DNA from: Candidatus Eisenbacteria bacterium | Lineage (GTDB): Bacteria; Orphanbacterota; Orphanbacteria; Orphanbacterales; Orphanbacteraceae | NCBI GenBank assembly: GCA_016930695.1 | Contig: JAFGGD010000016.1 | Coordinates: forward strand, 1-64,000 | Length of the DNA stretch: 64,000 bases | Direction: 5' to 3' | Part shown: positions 34,414 to 42,788 of the stretch, piece after piece | How positions within the stretch are numbered: the stretch's first letter is position 1 | Layout of the letters: the number at the start of each line of letters is the position of its first letter | Notes under the pieces: generated by a model | Told to the model about the DNA's origin: nothing | Databases searched by the model: none | What the model saw: only the letters and a program-made list of their open reading frames with translations | Translations under genes and position numbers: made by a program

Positions 34414-35957
34414 GTGGCCTCCCCCTCCACCTCGATCCGGGGGAAGAGCGGCCTCTCCACGCGGAAGGAGCGCCCCTCGCCCGGCTCGTCCCGCCAGGGG
34501 ATATCCCGTTCGAAACGCATGCCGCCGGCGCTTTGGGGAACGCCGAGCGCCGCCGCCAACTCCTCCGCCTTCGCCGGCATCACCGGCGAGACGAGCACCG
34601 CGGTGATCCGGAGCGCCTCGGCGACGTTGTAGAGCACCGTCTCCAGACGGGCCCGGCTCTCCGGTTCCTTGGCGAGTTTCCAGGGAGCGGACTCCTCGAT
34701 GTAGCGGTTCGCCCGCCGGATCAGATCCCAGACGGCGGCGAGGGCGTTGTGGAACTCGAAGCGGTCCATCGCGCCGGCGTACCGCTCCGCCGCGGCGGCC
34801 GCCTCGTCCCGCAACACACGGTCGTCCTCGCCCGCGCTCGGCGTGGGGAACACCCCGTCGCCCAGGTATTTCCGCGCCATGCCGGCGGTCCGGTTCAGCA
34901 GGTTGCCGAGGTCGTTGGCCAGGTCCGCGTTGTGCCGCCCCACCAGCTGGCCGACGGAAAAGTCGCCGTCCCGCTCGAAGCTCACCTCGCGGAGCAGATA
35001 GTAGCGGACCGTGTCGGCGCCGAAACGCTCCACCATCTCCCTCGGATCGATCACGTTGCCGAGGGACTTGGAGAGCTTCTTCCCCTCCACGGAGATGAAG
35101 CCGTGGGCGTACACGGTGCGCGGCAGGGGAACGCCGGCGGAGAGGAGCATGGCGGGCCAGATGACGCAGTGGAAGCGCGTGATGTCCTTGCCGATCACGT
35201 GGAGGTCCGCCGGCCAGTAGCGCTCGTAGGTTTCCCGGTCCGAGGGGAAGCCGACGGCGGTGAGGTAATTGATCAGCGCGTCGAACCAGACGTAAACCAC
35301 GTGGGACGGGTCGGCGGGGAGCGGAATCCCCCATCCCCGGCTCGACCGGGAGACGGAGACGTCCAACAGCCCCCCCTTCAGCACGTTCACGATCTCGTTC
35401 CGCCGGATCTCCGGGAGGATGAACTCCGGATAGGCTTCGATGTGCGCCAGGAGAGGGTCCCGGTATCGGGTGAGGCGGAAGAAGAAGTTCTCCTCCTCGA
35501 TGGCGTCCGGCTCGGTTCCGTGGACGGGGCAGCAGCCGTCGACGAGATCCTTCTCCTGTAAAAAGTTCTCGCAGCTGACGCAGTAGAGGCCGCGGTAGAC
35601 GTCGCGGTAGACGTCCCCCTTCTCCTCGATCCGCCGGAAGAGTTCCCGAACCGCCAGGGCGTGGGCCGGCTCGGTGGTCCGGACGAAGCGGTCGTAGGAG
35701 AGGTTCAGCATCGACCAGATCGACTCGAACTCCTCCGCCATCCGCCCGCAGTAGACCAACGGGTCGAGCCCGCGCGCGCGCGCCTCCTTCTCCACGTTCT
35801 GGCTGTGCTCGTCGTTCCCCATGGAGAAGAAAACGTCCGCGCCGCGGAGCCGCTTGGTGCGGGCCACGCAGTCCGCCGCGATTTTCTCGAAGGCCGTCCC
35901 GATGTGGGGCCGGCTGTTTACGTAGTCGATCGCCGTGGTGAGATAATAGCGTTCCAT
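34410..35957 (-). CDS. metG: methionyl-tRNA synthetase
   Basis: The 515-residue class I synthetase has HIGH-type RPHIGTAF (16-23), a CP insert with one zinc knuckle (Cys126, Cys129, Cys142/143, His146), the catalytic GKDITRFH (about 256-263) and KLSKS (294-298). The anticodon-binding domain is present and the protein ends without the C-terminal Trbp111-like dimer domain, so the length fits the short form. It charges tRNA-Met. ATG 35957 lies 74 bases downstream of ricT. Confidence 0.97.
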   Translation of the reverse strand: MERYYLTTAIDYVNSRPHIGTAFEKIAADCVARTKRLRGADVFFSMGNDEHSQNVEKEARARGLDPLVYCGRMAEEFESIWSMLNLSYDRFVRTTEPAHALAVRELFRRIEEKGDVYRDVYRGLYCVSCENFLQEKDLVDGCCPVHGTEPDAIEEENFFFRLTRYRDPLLAHIEAYPEFILPEIRRNEIVNVLKGGLLDVSVSRSSRGWGIPLPADPSHVVYVWFDALINYLTAVGFPSDRETYERYWPADLHVIGKDITRFHCVIWPAMLLSAGVPLPRTVYAHGFISVEGKKLSKSLGNVIDPREMVERFGADTVRYYLLREVSFERDGDFSVGQLVGRHNADLANDLGNLLNRTAGMARKYLGDGVFPTPSAGEDDRVLRDEAAAAAERYAGAMDRFEFHNALAAVWDLIRRANRYIEESAPWKLAKEPESRARLETVLYNVAEALRITAVLVSPVMPAKAEELAAALGVPQSAGGMRFERDIPWRDEPGEGRSFRVERPLFPRIEVEGEAT

Positions 35958-36031
35958 CGGTCCGTCCTATCGGTGCCGGGATCGGAATCGGCTCCGCCGC
36001 GAAGCGGGGGATGCGGGCGCGGGCCGGCGGC

Positions 36032-36877
36032 CTAGCGCGGCCCGGTCTTCCGGGGGATCCAGCGATCGTGCCGCAGCTCCTCTCGGATCGCCTCGAGGGG
36101 AACCCGCACCTCCTTGTCCTCGGAGGTGCGAACGGTCACGGTCCGGGTGAAGATGTCCGCCTTGAGCGCCTTCCCCTCCATGTCCTCGGTGCGGACCCGC
36201 GTGCCCACCTTGGGGAACTCGGAGAGAGCCCGCAGATACTCTTCTCTCTCGTAGGCGAGACAGCACATGAGCCGCCCGCAAACGCCGGAGATCTTGTTCG
36301 GCGCGAGGGCGAGGTGCTGATCCCGAGCCATGCGGAGCGTCACCGGGCTGAAGCCGCGCAGGAAACCGGAGCAGCAGAGCCTCCGGCCGCAGGGCCCGCA
36401 GCCGTCCAACCGCTTCGCCTCGTCCCGCACGCCGATCTGCCTGAGCTCGATTCGCGTCTTGAAGGTCGACGCCAGATCCTTCACCAGCTCGCGAAAGTCG
36501 ATCCGCTTCTCGGCGGTGAAGTAGAAGGTGATCTTGTTCCCGTCGAACTGCATCTCCACGTCGACCAGTTTCATCTCCAGCTTGCGCGCCTCGATCCGCG
36601 TGACGCAGATCTCCCGCGCCTCTTCTTCGCGCGTGCGGTTCCGCATGCGTGCCTCTTCGTCCCTCGCGTCGACGGGACGAACCACCTCGAAGAGGCTCTC
36701 CTCCTCGCCGGGCGGAAGGATCGGCGTCTCGGCGCGGTGCACCACCCGGCCCATGTCCTCCCCCCGATCGGCGCGGACCACGACCAGGTCGCCCACCTCG
36801 ACGGCGACCCCCTCGGGGTTGGCGTACCACTGTTGCCGGCCCCTTTTGAACCGGATTTCCATGTAATCGCAGGTCAT
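36032..36877 (-). CDS. ricT: PSP1-domain protein RicT (YaaT-like)
   Basis: The 281-residue protein carries the PSP1 C-terminal domain (PF04468) with RIDFRELVKDLASTFKTRIE, a cysteine-rich CGPCGRRLCCSGFL (about 148-161) and ISGVCGRLMCCLAYE (about 183-197). In Bacillus, YaaT/RicT joins RicA and RicF in an Fe-S complex that aids RNase Y-dependent mRNA processing. The four paired cysteines needed for cluster binding are present. It overlaps the envC stop by four bases and precedes metG. No RicA or RicF partner is visible here. Confidence 0.92.
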   Translation of the reverse strand: MTCDYMEIRFKRGRQQWYANPEGVAVEVGDLVVVRADRGEDMGRVVHRAETPILPPGEEESLFEVVRPVDARDEEARMRNRTREEEAREICVTRIEARKLEMKLVDVEMQFDGNKITFYFTAEKRIDFRELVKDLASTFKTRIELRQIGVRDEAKRLDGCGPCGRRLCCSGFLRGFSPVTLRMARDQHLALAPNKISGVCGRLMCCLAYEREEYLRALSEFPKVGTRVRTEDMEGKALKADIFTRTVTVRTSEDKEVRVPLEAIREELRHDRWIPRKTGPR

Positions 36878-38028
36878 CGGATTTCCCTCAGAAAGCGCAA
36901 GGGGTCCAACGGTTCGGTCCCCTTCCGGATCTCGAAATGAAAAGAGCCGCCGGTCGCCGAGCCGCTCCCGCCGACGGTGGCGAGAACGTCTCCCTGGGCG
37001 ACGCGCGCCCCCGCCGCGACCAACACCTCCGACGCGTGCGCGTAGAGGGTGTAGTACCCTCCGCTGTGCCGCACAATAATACAGTTTCCATAGCCGGGAA
37101 GGGTACTTACGTACTCCACTTTCCCCGGCGCGACCGACCGGATCTCCGCCCCGCCGGAAGCGTCGATGTCGATCCCGTTGTTCCGCACCACCGTGCCGAA
37201 CTCGGGATGGCGGCGGCTCCCGAAGCCGCGCACCACCGATCCACCCACCGGCCAGGGGAGACGGGCCGCCCCGCCGTCGAAGAGCGAGGGGCCGCCGATC
37301 TCCTCGGCGTCGCGCACCCGGGAGGCGATGATCCTCTCCAACTCCCGGGAGGCTTCCTCCATCTCGGCGATCAGCCGCTCGTGGCTCTCCTTCTCCCCCC
37401 GAACGTCCTGCAACAGCTTTCGCCGGCCCGCCTGGCTCTGCAAAAGCGCGCGCCTCTCCCGCGCCCGTTCCGCCTCGATGGACCGGATCTCCCGGTCCCG
37501 CTCCGCCAGCTCGTCCCGGGCGCGGCGGACCCGCTCCCGGTCGTCCAGAACGGCGCGGTAGAGATTGTCGTCGCGGCTCACGATCCGGACCATGTTCTCG
37601 AAGCGCCCCACCAGCTCCGTCACGGAACGGGAGCTGAAGAGGATCTCGAACTCGTGATAACCGCCGTACTGGTAGAGCGCCCGCAGCCTATCACGGAGAA
37701 GGGAGCGCCGCCGCCCGAGTTCCTCTTCCGCCTCCCGCGCGTCCTCTGTCAATTCTTCCAGGCCGGACTCGATGTTCCGCCGCCGCTGTTCGAGGCCGGA
37801 GAGAAGGCGGTTGGTGAGGGCGAGGTCCTCGTCGAGCTTCATCAGATTCGTCAGAATACCGCTCTCCTTGCCCGCGAGCTGCTCCACTTCGGAGCGGGTC
37901 TCCCGGATCCGCCGCCGGAGTTTCTCCATCTCCTCCTCCTCCGAGGCGGCGAGGAGAGCCGGCACGCCCGCGGCGAGAAGAAACGCCGCCGCCCAAGGGA
38001 GAAAACGGGCGATCCGCCGCGCCTTCAT
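36874..38028 (-). CDS. envC: murein hydrolase activator EnvC-like (degenerate LytM)
   Basis: The 384-residue protein has a signal peptide (about 10-28), a long coiled coil (about 32-255) and a C-terminal M23/LytM domain (about 268-380) with GSRRHPEFG, NNGIDIDASGG and YTLYAHASEVLV. EnvC-type proteins do not cut peptidoglycan; FtsEX recruits them to activate amidases at the septum. The zinc ligands of active M23 enzymes (HxxxD, HxH) are only partly present: the HPEFG His remains, but the D and HxH are replaced by DID and YAHAS. That fits an activator. It lies directly after ftsX, with overlapping codons, as expected. Confidence 0.92.
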   Translation of the reverse strand: MKARRIARFLPWAAAFLLAAGVPALLAASEEEEMEKLRRRIRETRSEVEQLAGKESGILTNLMKLDEDLALTNRLLSGLEQRRRNIESGLEELTEDAREAEEELGRRRSLLRDRLRALYQYGGYHEFEILFSSRSVTELVGRFENMVRIVSRDDNLYRAVLDDRERVRRARDELAERDREIRSIEAERARERRALLQSQAGRRKLLQDVRGEKESHERLIAEMEEASRELERIIASRVRDAEEIGGPSLFDGGAARLPWPVGGSVVRGFGSRRHPEFGTVVRNNGIDIDASGGAEIRSVAPGKVEYVSTLPGYGNCIIVRHSGGYYTLYAHASEVLVAAGARVAQGDVLATVGGSGSATGGSFHFEIRKGTEPLDPLRFLREIR

Positions 38029-38900
38029 CGCTTCACCCGCAGATAGCGGTGGAGGGAGAGCAGGCTCCCGCAACCGCCGAGCACGGCGCCGAACAGGAGA
38101 AACGCCGCCGCGCCGCCGCCGCCGAGAAAGAGGACGCCCGAGAGCCGCTCCACGGCGAAGCGCCAGCTCCTGTCGAGCAGGAAGAGGGCGATCGCCGCGG
38201 CGAGCAGGCCGAGAAGCGCTCCTTCCATCAGGAAGGGGAGCCGGATCTGCCAGGGCCGCGCGCCGACGAGGCGGAGCACCTGGATCGCGTCGCGCCTTCC
38301 CTCGATGGCGAGCTTCATCGTGTTTCCGACGACGAGCAGAGTGGAGACGCCGAGCGCCGCGCCGAGAAAGAGGTCCATGGCGACGAAGAAGTAGATCCAG
38401 CGCTCCAGCGATTCCACCCAGCTCTCCCCCCAAACCACCACGTCCACGCCGGGCATTCGACGGATCTCCTCCGCCATGGCGCCCATCCGGTCGGCGAACT
38501 TCCAATCGTCGTACAGATCCAGCTCGAAAGAGGCGGGGAGCGGATTCCCCTCCACTCCCTCGAGCAGATACGCCCGGCTGCCGAGGGTCGCCCGGAACGA
38601 CTCGAGCGCCTCCTCCTTGGTGCGGTAGCGAACGGCCCGCACGCCGCCGAGTCTGGAGAGCACCTCCTCCAGCTCCGCCCGGTCCGCCTCGTCCGCGTCG
38701 TCGCGGAGATAGATGGCGATCCCCACTCGCTCCTGAGCGATCCGGATCGTCTCGCGGAGGTTGACGGTGCCGATCACGAAGAGGCCGAAGACGAAGAGCG
38801 CCGACGCCATCAGGGTCACCGGCGCCAGGTGGCTTCGGAGGTTCCGACGGAGCCCGTAGAGCAGCTCGCGGAACACGTGCTCGATCTGCGTGAGCGTCAC
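38025..38900 (-). CDS. ftsX: cell-division permease FtsX
   Basis: The 291-residue FtsX has an N-terminal cytoplasmic helix, a first membrane helix (about 25-45), an extracytoplasmic loop that binds EnvC (about 46-165) and three further helices (about 168-190, 213-235, 258-282), the type VII ABC topology. GTG 38900 follows AGGGAGA, 20 bases after ftsE. FtsEX transmits ATPase cycles to septal hydrolases. The length and order ftsE-ftsX-envC match the family. Confidence 0.95.
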   Translation of the reverse strand: MTLTQIEHVFRELLYGLRRNLRSHLAPVTLMASALFVFGLFVIGTVNLRETIRIAQERVGIAIYLRDDADEADRAELEEVLSRLGGVRAVRYRTKEEALESFRATLGSRAYLLEGVEGNPLPASFELDLYDDWKFADRMGAMAEEIRRMPGVDVVVWGESWVESLERWIYFFVAMDLFLGAALGVSTLLVVGNTMKLAIEGRRDAIQVLRLVGARPWQIRLPFLMEGALLGLLAAAIALFLLDRSWRFAVERLSGVLFLGGGGAAAFLLFGAVLGGCGSLLSLHRYLRVKR

Positions 38901-38920
38901 CGTCTCTCCCTGCGCGGGCC

Positions 38921-39643
38921 TCAGCCCTCCAACGGGGTGCGCGGCGGGGCGGCGGGATCGGAGGGGAACCGCCGGAGCGGCGGCGGCGAGGGCTCCGGCG
39001 CGAGCCTCCCCTTTTCGAGCCGGATGATCCGGTGTCCGCTCGCCCGGGCGCGGCCCTGGTCGTGGGTCGCCACAAGCACCGCCGCGCCGCCGATGTTCAC
39101 ACGTTCCAGAAGATCATAGATGCCGGCGGCCGTCTCCGGGTCCAGGTTCCCCGTCGGCTCGTCGGCGAGGAGCAGGAAGGGCTGGTTCACCAGCGCCCGG
39201 GCGATGGCCACCCTCTGCATCTCCCCGCCCGAAAGCTCGTCCGCCCGGTCCCCCATGCGGCCCATCAGCCCGACCTGTCCGAGCGTCTCCTGCACCCGCC
39301 TCTGGATCGCGCGGCGGGGGGCGCCGGTCACGCGAAGGACGAGGGCGACGTTCTCGAAAACGCTGCGGTCGCCGATCAGGCGAAAATCCTGGTAGACGAA
39401 ACCGATGTGACGGCGCAGTTCGGGGATCTCGGACCGGCGGATGGCGTCGCTGCGAAAGCGGCCCACCGCCACCGTCCCCGCGGACGGAAAGATCTGGTGG
39501 TGGATCAGCTTGAGCAGCGTCGTTTTCCCCGCGCCGCTCGGACCGATCAGGAAGACGAACTCCCCCCGTTCGATCCGAAAGGTGACGTCGCGGACCGCCG
39601 CGCCGGCCGCGTAGGATTTCGATGCGTTGATGAGGGATACCAC
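38921..39643 (-). CDS. ftsE: cell-division ATP-binding protein FtsE
   Basis: The 240-residue ABC ATPase carries Walker A GPSGAGKTT (about 34-42), ABC signature LSGGEMQRVAIARAL (about 138-152), Walker B LLLADEPTGNLD (about 157-168) and the H-loop VATHDQGRA. These residues are intact. It pairs with FtsX in septal peptidoglycan remodelling. GTG 39643 starts the operon part that is specific to division; it lies 47 bases downstream of the surA-like gene. Confidence 0.96.
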   Translation of the reverse strand: MVSLINASKSYAAGAAVRDVTFRIERGEFVFLIGPSGAGKTTLLKLIHHQIFPSAGTVAVGRFRSDAIRRSEIPELRRHIGFVYQDFRLIGDRSVFENVALVLRVTGAPRRAIQRRVQETLGQVGLMGRMGDRADELSGGEMQRVAIARALVNQPFLLLADEPTGNLDPETAAGIYDLLERVNIGGAAVLVATHDQGRARASGHRIIRLEKGRLAPEPSPPPLRRFPSDPAAPPRTPLEG

Positions 39644-39690
39644 CGTTCTGCGTCCCTACCCCGTGGGGGAACCGGTCGGCGCCCGGCCGG

Positions 39691-41025
39691 TCAATCCCGC
39701 GATGCGGGGGGCGCTTCCGCCCCCGCCGCGGCGTCCTCGGTCCCGTCCTTGATCTCCACGTAGTAACTCTTCTTCAGATTTTCCACGAAGCGATCATAGG
39801 CTTTCTGTTGTTTTTCCGCGCGGGCGGCCTGGCGGAGTTCCCTCTCCACCTCCCCGAAGCCCGGCTTCCCGGCTTCGTATCGATTCTTGAGGAGGAAAAT
39901 ATGCACGCCGTCCTCCGTCTCCAACGGCTCGCTGTACTCCCCCGGCTTCAGTTCCGAGAGCACGCGCCGCATCTCGCCGGTCACGTCGCTGAAGGCGAAA
40001 ACGCCGACGTCGCCGCGCCGGGCCGCCGTCTCGCGGTCATCGGAGTGTCGCATCGCCAGACCGCCGAAATCGGCGCCCCCCCGGAGCGAGTCCATGATCG
40101 CGGCGGCGCGCCCGCGCGCCTCGTCCCATCCACCCTCGCCGGCGGGAACGATCTTCAGGATGTGCCGCGCGCGGACCCGTTCCCCGTCCCGGGCGACGAG
40201 CTGGATCAGGTGGAAGCCGAAGCGGGAGCGGATCACGCCGCTCATCCCCCCCGGTTCGGCGATGGCGAAAGTCGCCTCCTCGAAGGCGGGGTCCATGTCC
40301 CCCCGGCCGAACCAGCCGAGGTCGCCGCCGTTCGGCGCGGAGGGACCCTCGGAGTGCGCCACCGCCAGGTCGGGGAAGGACTCGCCGGCGAGCACGCGCC
40401 CGCGCAGCTCCTCGAGGGCGGCGATGATGCCCCCCTCGGCCGAGCTGTCCGCGTTCGGTTTCAGGAAGATCTGCGCGATCCCGTAACGCTCCGGCAGATC
40501 GGGCAGATCCGCCAGGTGGTCGTCGTAGAAACGGCGCACCTCCGCGTCGGTCGCTTCCGTTTTCCAGCGAACCTCGCGGTCCACCGCCATGCGCACGGTG
40601 AGTGATTTCTCCACCTCTTCCCTGTACCGGCGCCGGAGTTCGCCGAGGGTGAGATTCTCCGAAGCGAGCGCGGCGAGGAAGTCCTCCTCCGTCGGGAACT
40701 GGGAGCGCATGCGGTCCAGGCTCCCCTCCAGAGCTTCCTCCACCTCCTCTTCGGAGGGGCGGATTCCCTGGTCCTCGGCATGGGCCAGAAAGAGACGGTC
40801 CTCCACCAGTTTATTCAGAGCCATGCGTCTGAGTTCGTCCGGCGGGAGCCGTTTCAGGGAGGGCTCCGCCGCGTAAACGGCCAGTTCCTCCCTCAGCTCG
40901 CTCGCCAGCACCGGCGTCTCCCCGACAACGGCCACGATCCGGTCCACCTCCTGGGAGAGGACCGGACCTGCGGCCGCCGCGAGAAAGAGCGCCAGGGCGA
41001 CGGACACGGCGGCTCGGTTGTTCAT
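39691..41025 (-). CDS. SurA-like periplasmic peptidyl-prolyl isomerase chaperone
   Basis: The 444-residue protein has a signal peptide (about 1-24, ending GPVLS), a SurA N-terminal chaperone region (about 27-160) and a parvulin PPIase domain (about 170-275) with YGIAQIFLKPNADS and HSEGPSAPNGGDLGWFGRGDM. A second, more divergent PPIase-like part follows (RARHILKIVPAGEGG...RETAARRGDVGVF). SurA helps fold outer-membrane proteins in transit. It follows the other foldase by one base, so they are translated together. Confidence 0.88.
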   Translation of the reverse strand: MNNRAAVSVALALFLAAAAGPVLSQEVDRIVAVVGETPVLASELREELAVYAAEPSLKRLPPDELRRMALNKLVEDRLFLAHAEDQGIRPSEEEVEEALEGSLDRMRSQFPTEEDFLAALASENLTLGELRRRYREEVEKSLTVRMAVDREVRWKTEATDAEVRRFYDDHLADLPDLPERYGIAQIFLKPNADSSAEGGIIAALEELRGRVLAGESFPDLAVAHSEGPSAPNGGDLGWFGRGDMDPAFEEATFAIAEPGGMSGVIRSRFGFHLIQLVARDGERVRARHILKIVPAGEGGWDEARGRAAAIMDSLRGGADFGGLAMRHSDDRETAARRGDVGVFAFSDVTGEMRRVLSELKPGEYSEPLETEDGVHIFLLKNRYEAGKPGFGEVERELRQAARAEKQQKAYDRFVENLKKSYYVEIKDGTEDAAAGAEAPPASRD

Positions 41026-41026
41026 C

Positions 41027-42712
41027 CTAGGGCTCCTCGGTTTCCGCCTCCTCGACGATCAAGTTGAGAGACTCGGGGAAGATTTCCACGCCAACCTCCT
41101 CCCGCTTCGCCAGGATCCACTCGGCGAAAACGGAGTCCTGCGTGGCGGCGAGCAGCATGCCGCGGAGTTCCGGCTCCGATTCTTCATAGGTCATGGGGTG
41201 CTCCCGTTCCAACGCGACGAGCTTCGCCACGAAGTAGCCCTGCCGGTGCGGGACCACGTCGCTCACCTGACCGGGGCGGAGCCGGCCGAAGGCGTAAGGA
41301 ATGAGTTCCGGAGCGATGTTCGATCGGAGACGCATCCCCATGTCCCCGCCCAGCTCACGGAGGGCGCCTTCGTTATACTCCTTGGAGACCTCCTCGAAGG
41401 GGACGCCGCGACGAAGTTTGTCGCGAGCTTCCTTGGCCATCTCTACATCGGGGGTGTTGATGATCATCAGGTGAGCGCGGTCGGGCATGATCAGCGCCGC
41501 CTTCTGCTCCTCGTAAAGCTCACGCACCTTCTCGTCCGGCACGACGGCGTCCTTCACCAGATCGTCGTGCAGCAATTCGAGAAGACGCTCCTGCTCCTTG
41601 CGGTCCACGGCGCGGATCGTTTCGTCCAATCGGTCCAGGCCGCGCCGCTTCGCCTCGTCGTAGTTCCACTTGTTGACGATCGCCGCCTCGGACACCCTGT
41701 AAATCATGTCCGCGTCCTCCGACCGGAAAGGGAGACCGCCGACGTCCGGGCCGTACTGGCCGAGGAACTCACCGACGGTCCACGTCCCCCCGGCGTACTC
41801 CGCGAGAACCCGAGCCCGGAAGGCGTCGTCCATCTTCTGATACCAATCGCTCGACTGGGCATTCTCCCGTGGCGGAAGCGCGTCGTTGAAGGCGTGCACG
41901 TTCTCGTCGTTGAACCGAATGTCCAGGCGGGACTCGACCTCGGCGAGGTAGGTGCTCCAGTTCTCGTTCCGCCGGCGGGAGCGCAGCTCCGCCGCGCAGG
42001 CGTGCCGCTGTTCCTCGAAATCATCCATGCTCGGCTCGATTTTTTCTTGTACCTGAAGGATGTGGAAGCCCAGCGCGGTTCGAACCGGTTCGGAGATCTC
42101 GCCCGGGTTCAGGCTGAAAACAGCCCGCTCCAAGGGCGGATCGAGCTGGCCGTGGTCGACGACCCCCAGTTCTCCACCGAGGGCGCGGCTCGCCTCGTCG
42201 ATCGAATTCGCCCGCGCGAGGACGGCGAAGTCTTCGCCCTTTTCGAGCTTGCGGCGGATCTCCTCGGCGGCGGGGAGAGTCCCCACCAGGATCTGCCGCG
42301 CCCGCACCTGCGAGCGCGCGCGGCGGTAGTAGTCCTCCACTTCCGCCAGCGTGATCTGCATGTCCGCCTCGGCGACTTCCTTGAACAGGGTGCGGATGCA
42401 CTGCTCCATCAACCAGTTCTCGCGCGCCTTTTGCAGAAGCGGATCCCGGTCCAGTCCGCGACTCTTCGCCTCCGTGACCAGGATCTCCTTGTTGATCAGC
42501 GTTTGCAGAAACGCCTCGGCGTCCTCGTAGGTCACCAAGGGGGGCCGGTTGAAGATGGTGATCGCCTTGTAGGCGATGTTGAAATCGCCGAGGGTGATTC
42601 CGTGATCCCCCACCTTCGCCACGACCGGGTCTTTCGGCCCGCCGCAGGAGAAAACGAGCAGCGCCGCGATCACGGCCAGACCGATGATCCCGTACATCGT
42701 TCCGCGGGACAT
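41027..42712 (-). CDS. lipid-anchored parvulin-type foldase (PpiD/PrsA-like)
   Basis: The 561-residue protein has a hydrophobic N-terminus with lipobox VFSC (Cys about 22), then a SurA_N-like region and two parvulin PPIase domains (about 130-250 with RQILVGTLP and GGELGVVDHGQLD, and about 340-450 with RAHLMIINTPDVEM and GGDMGMRLRSN). Such foldases assist exported protein folding. ATG 42712 follows AAAGGAG at ideal spacing; ATG 42739 has no such site. A promoter is predicted at 42760-42787, making this the first gene of the ten- or eleven-gene operon. Confidence 0.88.
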   Translation of the reverse strand: MSRGTMYGIIGLAVIAALLVFSCGGPKDPVVAKVGDHGITLGDFNIAYKAITIFNRPPLVTYEDAEAFLQTLINKEILVTEAKSRGLDRDPLLQKARENWLMEQCIRTLFKEVAEADMQITLAEVEDYYRRARSQVRARQILVGTLPAAEEIRRKLEKGEDFAVLARANSIDEASRALGGELGVVDHGQLDPPLERAVFSLNPGEISEPVRTALGFHILQVQEKIEPSMDDFEEQRHACAAELRSRRRNENWSTYLAEVESRLDIRFNDENVHAFNDALPPRENAQSSDWYQKMDDAFRARVLAEYAGGTWTVGEFLGQYGPDVGGLPFRSEDADMIYRVSEAAIVNKWNYDEAKRRGLDRLDETIRAVDRKEQERLLELLHDDLVKDAVVPDEKVRELYEEQKAALIMPDRAHLMIINTPDVEMAKEARDKLRRGVPFEEVSKEYNEGALRELGGDMGMRLRSNIAPELIPYAFGRLRPGQVSDVVPHRQGYFVAKLVALEREHPMTYEESEPELRGMLLAATQDSVFAEWILAKREEVGVEIFPESLNLIVEEAETEEP

Positions 42713-42759
42713 GTCCACACTCCTTTCCCGGACCCCCAACGCGGGCCCATGGATAGACG

Positions 42760-42787
42760 AATATCCTAAAGTGTTTCATTCTAGCAA
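42760..42787 (-). promoter_or_regulatory. predicted promoter of the foldase-ftsEX-metG-ksgA operon
   Basis: On the minus strand TTGCTA (42782-42787) is followed after 16 bases by GATATT (42760-42765), in a locally AT-rich gap just after mfd. The leader to ATG 42712 would be about 40 bases. Confidence 0.4.
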
Positions 42788-42788
42788 A

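Noticed and set aside
41018-42769. Plus-strand open frame opposite the foldase gene
   Set aside because: Antisense shadow of a clear parvulin gene.
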